Below are positions 16,518-24,155 of a stretch of DNA of 64,000 nt, piece by piece. The stretch comes from Paracoccaceae bacterium (GTDB taxonomy: Bacteria; Pseudomonadota; Alphaproteobacteria; Rhodobacterales; Rhodobacteraceae). The stretch is from the NCBI GenBank assembly GCA_024742695.1, contig JANSXY010000006.1:1-64000 (forward strand), written 5' to 3'. Numbering within the stretch: position 1 is the first letter of the stretch; each line of letters begins with the position of its first letter. The notes beneath the pieces were generated by a model. It saw only the letters and a program-made list of their open reading frames with translations. It was not told where the DNA came from and ran no database searches. The position numbers were made by a program, and so were the translations under genes.

Positions 16518-17659
16518 CCGGCGCGTGCCCGGCCCAGCACCGCGTCCAGCGCCGGCGTCAGCCGCGCCAGCGTTCCGGGCACGTCATAAAGCTTGTCGAG
16601 CCCGAACAGCCCGATCCGGAAGGTGCGGAATTCCGGCCCCTCGCCGATCTGCAGGGGCACGCCCGCGGCGATCTGCAGCCCCTGCGCGGCAAAGGCCCGA
16701 CCCGACTGCACCTCCGGATCGTCGGTATAGCTGACCACCACGCCCGGCGCGCCGAACCCCTGGGCGGCGACCGGGCGCACCCCCAGCCCCGTCAGATGCG
16801 CCCGCACCGCGTTGCCCAGCTCCCACTGCGCGTCGCGCAGCCGGTCGAACCCGTGGGCCTTCGTCTCGGCCATCGTGTCACGGAACGCGGCCAGGCCGTC
16901 GGTGGGCATCGTGGCGTGATAGGCATGGCCGCCGCCCTCGTAGGCCGCCATGATCGCGCGCCATTTCCTCAGGTCGAGCGCGAAGGAATTCGAGGCGGTC
17001 GCCTCCAGCCGTTCCGCCGCCCGCGCCGACAGCATCACCAGCCCCGCCGACGGGGTCGAGGACCAGCCCTTCTGCGGGGCCGAGATCAGCACGTCGACCC
17101 CGGTGGCCGCCATGTCGACCCAGGCGCAGCCCGAGGCGATGCAGTCCAGCACCATCAGCGCGCCGACCTCGTGCGCGGCGGCGGCCAACGCCGTAACGTA
17201 ATCGTCCGGCAGGATCAGCCCTGCCGAGGTTTCGACATGCGGCGCGAAGACGACATCGGGCTTCGCGGCGCGGATCTGCGCCACCACCTCCTCGATCGGC
17301 GGCGGGGCATAGGCGGGCCGCGCGGCGTTCCCCGCCGGCCGCGCCATCGCCACCGTCACCTCGCGGGCGAAACCGCCGGCGTCGAGGATCTGGCTCCAGC
17401 GGAAGGAAAACCAGCCGTTGCGGACGACGAAGGCATGCGCGCCGTTCGCGAACTGCCGCGCCACCGCCTCCATCGCGTAGCTGCCGCCACCGGGCACCAG
17501 CGCCACCGCCTCGGCGCCGTAGACCTCGCGCAGCATCGCCGAGATGTCGCGCATGACGCCCTGGAACCGCGCCGACATGTGGTTGAGCGACCGGTCGGTG
17601 AACACGACCGAGAATTCCTGCAACCCGTCCGGGTCGATATTCGCGAGCAATCCGGGCAT
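16514..17659 (-). CDS. Class V aminotransferase, alanine-glyoxylate aminotransferase-like
   Basis: A 381-residue PLP enzyme of fold type I, class V. The PLP lysine is in SAPQKGWSS (about K197) and the aspartate that pairs with the pyridine nitrogen in LVLD-like MVLDCIAS (about D172); an early GGGSYAMEAVARQF loop (57-70) binds the phosphate. It resembles the serine-glyoxylate/alanine-glyoxylate transaminases. Substrate is not certain. The start at 17659 has AGGGGAGGGG upstream; the longer frame adds an arginine-rich leader. It is convergent with the monooxygenase, overlapping it by four bases. Confidence 0.85.
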   Translation of the reverse strand: MPGLLANIDPDGLQEFSVVFTDRSLNHMSARFQGVMRDISAMLREVYGAEAVALVPGGGSYAMEAVARQFANGAHAFVVRNGWFSFRWSQILDAGGFAREVTVAMARPAGNAARPAYAPPPIEEVVAQIRAAKPDVVFAPHVETSAGLILPDDYVTALAAAAHEVGALMVLDCIASGCAWVDMAATGVDVLISAPQKGWSSTPSAGLVMLSARAAERLEATASNSFALDLRKWRAIMAAYEGGGHAYHATMPTDGLAAFRDTMAETKAHGFDRLRDAQWELGNAVRAHLTGLGVRPVAAQGFGAPGVVVSYTDDPEVQSGRAFAAQGLQIAAGVPLQIGEGPEFRTFRIGLFGLDKLYDVPGTLARLTPALDAVLGRARAG

Positions 17660-17736
17660 CGGCCCCTCCCCTGCTGATCGCCCCCGACTACCGCGCCGAC
17701 CGCCGCAAGGCAAAGCCTATCGCGGCATACCGGCCG

Positions 17737-18195
17737 TCAGCCCAGCGGGCCGGGCAGGCGTTCCTCGCTCAGCAACACGTTCGCCTCGACCTGCCCGACG
17801 CCCGGCAGGGTCATCACCCGGCGGCGCAGGATCCGCTCGAAATCGGCGATGTCGCGGGCCACGACGCGCAGGCGATAGTCGTAAAGCCCCAGAACGTGCT
17901 GCACCACCTGAACCTCGGGGATCGCGCTGACCGCGCGTTCGAAATCCTCCAGCCCGACGCGGCCCTTCGCGGCCAGCTTCACGCCCAGGAACACCGTCAC
18001 GCCGAAGCCCAGCGCCGACAGGTCCACCCGCGGCCGGCGGCCGCGGATCACGCCGGCCTCGGTCAGCCGCCGGATCCGCCGCCAGGCCGCCGATTGCGTC
18101 AGGCCCACGCGGCGGCCGACCTCGCCCGCGCCAAGATCGGCCTCGGCCACCAGCAGCCGCAGGATCGCCCGGTCGGTATCGTCCAGCGCGGTCAC
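17737..18195 (-). CDS. Lrp/AsnC family regulator (second of pair)
   Basis: A 152-residue regulator with an N-terminal helix-turn-helix (LDDTDRAILRLL, GRRVGLTQSAAWRRIRRLTEAGVI) and a C-terminal RAM/AsnC_trans_reg domain (VQHVLGLYDYRLRVVARDI) that binds amino acids and oligomerises. The start is GTG at 18195, which overlaps the TGA of the upstream Lrp gene (GTGA), so the two are translationally coupled. The pair is divergent from ilvC and may control it; in R-type Lrp systems branched-chain amino acids are common effectors. The exact ligand is unknown. Confidence 0.9.
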   Translation of the reverse strand: MTALDDTDRAILRLLVAEADLGAGEVGRRVGLTQSAAWRRIRRLTEAGVIRGRRPRVDLSALGFGVTVFLGVKLAAKGRVGLEDFERAVSAIPEVQVVQHVLGLYDYRLRVVARDIADFERILRRRVMTLPGVGQVEANVLLSEERLPGPLG

Positions 18196-18650
18196 AGCGG
18201 CAGCCCCGCGCCGTCCTTGACCGTCGCAACCAGCATCAGCGCCTCGATATCGGCGATATGCGGCAGCGCGAGAATCCGGTCGCGATAGATCTCCTGGTAG
18301 TGGCCCATGTCGCGGGCGATCACGTTCAGCCGAACGTCGACCCGGCCCAGGAAGGTCTGGATCTCGATCACCTCGGGCACCTCGCGCGCGGCGGCAAGGA
18401 ACTCGTCGAAGGCGCGGGGGTTGGTCTTGTCCAGCGTGAAGCGCAGCGACACCTCGACCTCCCAGCCCAGCGCGCGCCAGTCGATCACCGCCTCCGTCCG
18501 GCCCAGCACACCGCGGTCGCGCAGCTTCTCCAGCCGCCGCCAGGCCGTCGCCGGCGTGACCCCGGCCCGGCCCGCCAGTTCCGCCGCGGTCAGCTCCGGC
18601 TCGGCCAGAACGTGCCGCAGCAGGCGCCGATCGGTATCGTCCAGTTGCAT
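18192..18650 (-). CDS. Lrp/AsnC family regulator (first of pair)
   Basis: A 152-residue Lrp/AsnC protein with HTH ELTAAELAGRAGVTPATAW and the C-terminal ligand domain (PEVIEIQTFLGRVDVRLNVIARDM). It is about as long as its neighbour but clearly diverged. I take ATG at 18650; a TTG two codons upstream is possible. The gene lies head-to-head with ilvC across 134 bases. Tandem, coupled Lrp genes could form a mixed oligomer. Siroheme decarboxylases (AhbA/AhbB, NirDLGH) share this fold and also occur as pairs, but no haem d1 genes are near, so a regulatory role is preferred. Confidence 0.9.
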   Translation of the reverse strand: MQLDDTDRRLLRHVLAEPELTAAELAGRAGVTPATAWRRLEKLRDRGVLGRTEAVIDWRALGWEVEVSLRFTLDKTNPRAFDEFLAAAREVPEVIEIQTFLGRVDVRLNVIARDMGHYQEIYRDRILALPHIADIEALMLVATVKDGAGLPL

Positions 18651-18760
18651 GATCAATCCGAATTTCAGGTTATTGCCGCATGAGTATTTCCATAATCCGG
18701 CGGTTTCATCAAACTCTGCGACGCATTCCGCGCCAGAATCCGCAGACTGCGCGCATCTGA

Positions 18761-19807
<1,047 letters not shown>

Positions 19808-19827
19808 TCGCGCGGGCGACAGGTTTC

Positions 19828-19850
19828 GGGGCCGGCCGCGCGCCGGCCCC
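19828..19850 (+). terminator. Hairpin after ilvC
   Basis: A perfect 9-bp stem GGGGCCGGC/GCCGGCCCC with loop CGCGC, 20 bases after the ilvC stop, followed by GTGCATTTTGG. Likely the ilvC terminator. Confidence 0.6.
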
Positions 19851-19853
19851 GTG

Positions 19854-19915
19854 CATTTTGGTCCGGAAATATCCCTGGGGGAGGTGCCGCAGGCACCCGG
19901 GGGGCAGCGCCCCCC
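19854..19915 (-). repeat. Two-hairpin intergenic repeat, copy A (after glmM)
   Basis: On the minus strand, starting 21 bases after the glmM stop: hairpin 1 GGGGGGC-GCT-GCCCCCC, hairpin 2 GGTGCC-TGC-GGCACC, then a tail with AGGGATATTTCC and GGACCAAAATG. The same order is seen at 47382-47452 and 57388-57452. Hairpin 2 differs in sequence among copies while keeping its pairing. Confidence 0.8.
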
Positions 19916-19936
19916 GCCCGGTCGCGGCCGCGCCGC

Positions 19937-21280
19937 TCAGGCCGCCGCGGTGACGGCGGCGACGATCTCGTCCACCACCTCGGCCAGCAGCCCCTCGTCC
20001 TCGCACTCGCCCATGACACGCACCAGCGGTTCGGTCCCCGACTTGCGGATCAGGATCCGGCCCGACCCGGCCACCCGCGCCTCTGCCGCGGCGATCACCG
20101 CCTGCACCGCCTCGGCCGCCAGCGGGTTCGACCCGGCGCCGTAGCGCACGTTCTTGAGCATCTGCGGCACGGTCTCGAACTGCCGCGCCAGCGTCGATGC
20201 CCGCGCGCCGGTCTCCACCATCGCGGCGAGGAACTGCAAGCCCGCCATCAGCCCGTCGCCGGTGGTGGCGTGATCGGTCATCACGATATGGCCCGATTGC
20301 TCGCCCCCCAGGTTGAAGCCGCCGGCCCGCATCCGTTCCACCACGTACCGGTCGCCCACCGCCGTGCGTTCCAGCCGCAGGCCGCGGCCTTCCAGGAACC
20401 GCTCCAGCCCGAGGTTCGACATCACCGTGGCGACCAGCGCGCCGCCCCTGAGCCGCCCGGTCTCGGCCCAGCGCGCGGCGAACAGCGCCATGATCTGGTC
20501 GCCGTCGGCGACATGGCCGGTCTCGTCGATCAGGATCACCCGGTCGGCATCGCCATCAAGGCAGATGCCCAGGTCGGCGCCGTGGGCCACGACGGCTTCG
20601 GCCGCGGCCTGCGGATGGGTCGATCCGCAGCGGTCGTTGATGTTGCTGCCGTTCGGCGCGGTGCCCAGCGGGACGACATCGGCGCCCAGTTCCCACAGCA
20701 CCTCGGGCGCGGCGCGGTAGGCCGCGCCATGCGCGCAATCGACCACCACCTTCAGCCCCGACAGGGTACCGCGGCCCGAAAACGTCGTCTTGCAGTACTC
20801 GACATAGCGGCCGCGGCCGTCGTCGATCCGCTTGGCACGGCCGATGTCGCTGGGCTCCACCGCGGCCACCGGCCCCTCCAGCAGGCTTTCGATCTCCGCC
20901 TCGGCGCCGTCCGACAGCTTGAACCCGTCGGGGCCGAAGAACTTGATGCCGTTGTCGGCCGCCGGGTTGTGGCTGGCCGAGATCATGATCCCGAGATCGG
21001 CGCGCATCGACCGGGTCAGGAACCCCACCGCCGGCGTCGGGACCGGCCCCAGCAGCAGCACGTTCATCCCCGCCGAGGTCAGCCCGGCGGTCAGCGCGGT
21101 TTCCAGCATGTAGCCGGACAGCCGCGTGTCCTTGCCGATCACCACGCGGTGGCCGTTCTTACCGTCGGTGCGGAAGAACCGGCCCGCCGCCGCACCCAGC
21201 TTCAGCGCCGTCTCGGCGGTCATCGGATGGGTATTGGCGCGGCCGCGGACCCCGTCGGTCCCGAAAAGCTTGCGGGTCAT
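19937..21280 (-). CDS. glmM: Phosphoglucosamine mutase
   Basis: Interconverts glucosamine-6-phosphate and glucosamine-1-phosphate, on the path to UDP-GlcNAc for peptidoglycan and LPS. The 447-residue product starts [10 protein letters not shown], has the phosphoserine loop [21 protein letters not shown], the metal-binding DGDADR and the sugar-binding GGEQSGH, and ends with the phosphate-binding [12 protein letters not shown]. Length is normal. Its ATG overlaps the TGA of folP by the ATGA arrangement, so it is coupled to the folate genes, an order also seen in other bacteria with folP-glmM. A two-hairpin repeat follows. Confidence 0.97.
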   Translation of the reverse strand: MTRKLFGTDGVRGRANTHPMTAETALKLGAAAGRFFRTDGKNGHRVVIGKDTRLSGYMLETALTAGLTSAGMNVLLLGPVPTPAVGFLTRSMRADLGIMISASHNPAADNGIKFFGPDGFKLSDGAEAEIESLLEGPVAAVEPSDIGRAKRIDDGRGRYVEYCKTTFSGRGTLSGLKVVVDCAHGAAYRAAPEVLWELGADVVPLGTAPNGSNINDRCGSTHPQAAAEAVVAHGADLGICLDGDADRVILIDETGHVADGDQIMALFAARWAETGRLRGGALVATVMSNLGLERFLEGRGLRLERTAVGDRYVVERMRAGGFNLGGEQSGHIVMTDHATTGDGLMAGLQFLAAMVETGARASTLARQFETVPQMLKNVRYGAGSNPLAAEAVQAVIAAAEARVAGSGRILIRKSGTEPLVRVMGECEDEGLLAEVVDEIVAAVTAAA

Positions 21281-22281
21281 CTGCTGTCTCCTTGCGTCAC
21301 GGCCTGCCATAGCAGCAAGCCCTGAACGATCTCTGACACGTCGTGCACGCGATGGATCTGCACGCCCTGCGCCAGCCCCGCCAGCGTCAGGGCCAGCGTG
21401 CCCGGCGCGCGGGCGTCGGCCGCCTCGGCGCGCCCGATGGTGCCGATGAAGCGCTTGCGCGACACGCCCAGCAGCACCGGGTAGCCCAGCCCGTGAAACA
21501 GCGACAGGCCGCGGACCAGGGCGAGGTTGTGCGCCGCGGTCTTGCCGAAGCCGATGCCGGGGTCGATCACGATCCGGTCGCGGGCGATTCCCGCCGCCTC
21601 GGCCGCCGCCACCCGGCCGGCCAGCGCGTCGTAGACATCCAGCAGCACGTCCTCGTAGCGCGGATCGTCCTGCATCGTTTCGGGCCGCCCCTGCGCATGC
21701 ATCAGGCACAGCGGCGCATCGGCCTTCGCCGCCACCCCCGCCAGCGCCGGATCGTATGTAAGCGCCGAGACATCGTTGACGATCCGCGCCCCGGCCGCCA
21801 GCGCGGCTTCGGCCACCGCCGCCTTGCGGGTGTCCACGGAAACCACTGCGGCATCCGCCAGCGCGGCGATCACCGGCAGCACCCGCGCGGCCTCGTCCGC
21901 CGCCGGCACGTCGGCCGCGCCGGGCCGGGTGCTTTCGCCGCCGATGTCGAGGATGTCGGCCCCGGCCGCCGCCAGCGCCCGGCCCTGCGCCACCGCCGCC
22001 TCGGCGCGATCGAACCGGCCGCCGTCGGAAAAGCTGTCGGGGGTGACGTTGACGATCCCCATCACTCTCGGAGTGTCGAGCGCGAGCCCCGCCAGCGCCG
22101 GGCGCGGCAGGCAGAGCCGGTCGAGCAGCGGCGCGGGCAGATCGCCGGCCGCGACGATCTCGCGCGTGCCATCGCGGCCCAGCCGCTCGGCCCGGTCGAA
22201 CCAGCACCAGCCACCGGCCAGCACCCGCGCGCCGCGGGGCCGGGCCGGATCGGTCATCGCGATCGGTCGAAAGTAATCCAT
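21277..22281 (-). CDS. folP: Dihydropteroate synthase
   Basis: Condenses 6-hydroxymethyl-dihydropterin diphosphate with p-aminobenzoate, the sulfonamide-sensitive step of folate synthesis. The TIM-barrel core begins near residue 70 with [15 protein letters not shown], then [15 protein letters not shown], the [12 protein letters not shown] strand, and [14 protein letters not shown], ending in RKRFIGTIG. The first 70 residues are an N-terminal extension absent in E. coli FolP (282 residues, here 334), with a [11 protein letters not shown] motif; I have seen such extensions in related alphaproteobacteria. The start at 22281 gives MDYFRP; an ATG six codons upstream is possible. It sits between folB and glmM. 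Confidence 0.95.
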   Translation of the reverse strand: MDYFRPIAMTDPARPRGARVLAGGWCWFDRAERLGRDGTREIVAAGDLPAPLLDRLCLPRPALAGLALDTPRVMGIVNVTPDSFSDGGRFDRAEAAVAQGRALAAAGADILDIGGESTRPGAADVPAADEAARVLPVIAALADAAVVSVDTRKAAVAEAALAAGARIVNDVSALTYDPALAGVAAKADAPLCLMHAQGRPETMQDDPRYEDVLLDVYDALAGRVAAAEAAGIARDRIVIDPGIGFGKTAAHNLALVRGLSLFHGLGYPVLLGVSRKRFIGTIGRAEAADARAPGTLALTLAGLAQGVQIHRVHDVSEIVQGLLLWQAVTQGDSR

Positions 22282-22329
22282 CGGCGCCGCTTCAACCACG
22301 TGCCGCGCGCGATTGGCAAGCCCCGGGCG

Positions 22330-23244
22330 TCAGGCCCGTTCGACCGGCACGCGGCTTCCTGCCGGAACTGACACATCGCCGTGAACGACCAGCGCGATGG
22401 CCGCCAGCGACTCGGCCAGCCATAGCGCCAGCGCGACGCCATCGCGCGCCTCGGCCTTGGGCCCGTCGACGGCATCCAGCACGATCTTCGACGGCGCCCA
22501 GACCACCGTCTGGCCGTTGCGGATCGCCCAGTCGATCTCTGTCCTCGTCGCGACGACAAGGCAGCGCGGGTCACGCGCGGCCAGCGCCCAGGCGTTCTGC
22601 TCGATGGCCAGCAGATCGATCCGCCGTTGGGTCGGGCGATGTCCCGTCACCGGCACCGGCGAGTCGGGCATGCCCACCGTCAGGATCACCGGCAGCCCGC
22701 GCGCGACCAGCGCGTCAAGCCGGGCGGACAGGTCGGGCGCCGCGATCTCGGCGTTCGACAGGTGCACCACAAGCGGTTGCAACGCCGTCTCCACCCCCTC
22801 GGCATCGACCGCGCGGACCGGGGCCTGCGCGCGCGAGCGCACGATCTCCACCCCCAGCGCGCCGGGGCCGCGATCGAGTTTCTCGACGCGCACGAAGACC
22901 CGCATCGCCTGCGGCTCGGCGAGGATGCGTTCGCCGACACGCTCGGCCAGCGTCTCCAGCAGGTTCAGCCGTTCCTCGGCCAGTTCGGCCGCGATCGCCT
23001 CGGTGATCCGGTCGTAGGACAGGATCCGGTCGACATCGTCCTCCAGCGGCGCGGGATGCGGGCGCACCTCGACCACCACGTTGAAGCGCAGGCGCTGCAT
23101 CTGCCCGCGCTCCTGCTGGAAGGCGCCGATATCGGCCGCCACGATGTGGTCGCGCAGGCTGATCCGGTCGCGCGGATCGGCGCCGGCCGAGGCTTCGGAG
23201 CGTTCCTCGGGATGGGCGAAGGCAAGGAGGATGTCTGTGGTCAT
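22330..23244 (-). CDS. folB: Dihydroneopterin aldolase with C-terminal amino-acid-kinase-like region
   Basis: Residues about 28-137 match FolB, which cleaves dihydroneopterin to 6-hydroxymethyl-dihydropterin and glycolaldehyde: AADIGAFQQERGQMQRL holds the likely substrate-binding glutamate (E45), and RVFVRVEKLDRGPGAL the catalytic lysine (about K122). FolB is normally about 120 residues; here the protein is 304. Residues about 155-300 are extra. Their pattern (AIEQNAWALAARDPR; VVWAPSKIVLDA; DGVALALWLAESLAAIALVVHGD) resembles the C-terminal part of amino acid kinase-fold proteins. This second assignment is inference. It heads a minus-strand group folB-folP-glmM. Confidence 0.85.
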   Translation of the reverse strand: MTTDILLAFAHPEERSEASAGADPRDRISLRDHIVAADIGAFQQERGQMQRLRFNVVVEVRPHPAPLEDDVDRILSYDRITEAIAAELAEERLNLLETLAERVGERILAEPQAMRVFVRVEKLDRGPGALGVEIVRSRAQAPVRAVDAEGVETALQPLVVHLSNAEIAAPDLSARLDALVARGLPVILTVGMPDSPVPVTGHRPTQRRIDLLAIEQNAWALAARDPRCLVVATRTEIDWAIRNGQTVVWAPSKIVLDAVDGPKAEARDGVALALWLAESLAAIALVVHGDVSVPAGSRVPVERA

Positions 23245-23333
23245 CGGCAGGATCCGGCAAGTGGTGGGCGCATCCTAGCGCGCGCCTGGCCGTGCGAAGC
23301 GGCGAAGGCGACGCCGGGCGGGTCGCCGGCGAC

Positions 23334-24014
23334 CTAGGGGCGCGCCGTCGCCCGGTCAGGCCGGTAGAACAGGTGGCCGCCGATCTCGGCCGTCTTGGCG
23401 AACTTGCGCGCCCAGAACGGCTCCACGAAATCCGCGTGGAAATGCGTGGCCCCGCCGGTCAGCCGCCGCGGCGCACCGTCGATCATCACCCGCGCGATCT
23501 TCGCCGCCCGGTTCCAGGCCTTCCGGTCGTCGACGGTTTCGGCCTTGCCATCGCACATGAACGAGAACTGGCAGGAACCGAGCCGCGCCTGGTTGACCAC
23601 CTTGCAGACCGTCGAGGGATAGCGCGGGCTGTCCACCCGGTTCAGCACCACCTCGGCCACCGCGACCTGCCCGGCCACCGGCTCGCCCCGGGCCTCGAAA
23701 TAGAGCGCCTTTGCGAGGCATTCGAACTGCGCGTCGCCCTGCGGCACCGGTTGCGCGGCCAGCCAGGCCGCGTCGATCCTTTCGGGCCAGTGCGACGGAC
23801 GCGCGCGCGGCGCACGGGTCGCCGCCCGGATCCGGGATGCGACGCGGCCCAGCGCATCGCGTTCATGCGACAGCAGGGTGACCAGTTGCGCGTCAAGCGG
23901 AACGATGACCGCGGTCGGATCGGTCGATGTGCTCAGCCGTTCTTCCGCAGCCGCGGGGGCGAGCGGAAACGCGAGCGATACGAATGCGCAAAGTGCAATT
24001 CTTGCAACGGCCAT
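23334..24014 (-). CDS. SleB-type cell wall hydrolase (Hydrolase_2)
   Basis: A 226-residue exported protein: a signal peptide (MAVARIALCAFVSLAFPLA, then PAAA) and a C-terminal Hydrolase_2 (SleB-like) domain at about 95-220. The domain shows CLAKALYFEARGEPVAGQVAV, with the catalytic glutamate in ARGE, then NRVDSPRYPSTVC, CQFSFMCDG and THFHADFVEPFW. Such enzymes cut the glycan strand of peptidoglycan as lytic transglycosylases. The start at 24014 is chosen for the signal peptide; a GTG at 24098 would bury it. No spore genes are expected here, so a role in wall turnover is likely. Confidence 0.85.
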   Translation of the reverse strand: MAVARIALCAFVSLAFPLAPAAAEERLSTSTDPTAVIVPLDAQLVTLLSHERDALGRVASRIRAATRAPRARPSHWPERIDAAWLAAQPVPQGDAQFECLAKALYFEARGEPVAGQVAVAEVVLNRVDSPRYPSTVCKVVNQARLGSCQFSFMCDGKAETVDDRKAWNRAAKIARVMIDGAPRRLTGGATHFHADFVEPFWARKFAKTAEIGGHLFYRPDRATARP

Positions 24015-24155
24015 GAAGGCTATCCGCTCGGCCAGTCTGGCCGCGGTCCCTTGATCCAACCGGACGATTGGATAACGGAAATTAACCCTTGCGTCCACCA
24101 GGCCTGCCGCCGCAGTGCGGCATGACGCCCGGGTGATTCTGGTAAATGGCTGGAA

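Noticed and set aside
18192-18650. Siroheme decarboxylase (AhbA/AhbB, NirDL) pair
   Set aside because: Both proteins keep a normal Lrp helix-turn-helix, and no haem d1 or alternative haem genes are near; regulators are the simpler reading.
24062-24090. TTAA-like pair before the SleB-type gene, as a second CtrA site
   Set aside because: The minus strand reads TTAATTTCCGTTATCC; the second half is TTAT at the wrong spacing, so it does not fit TTAA-N7-TTAA.
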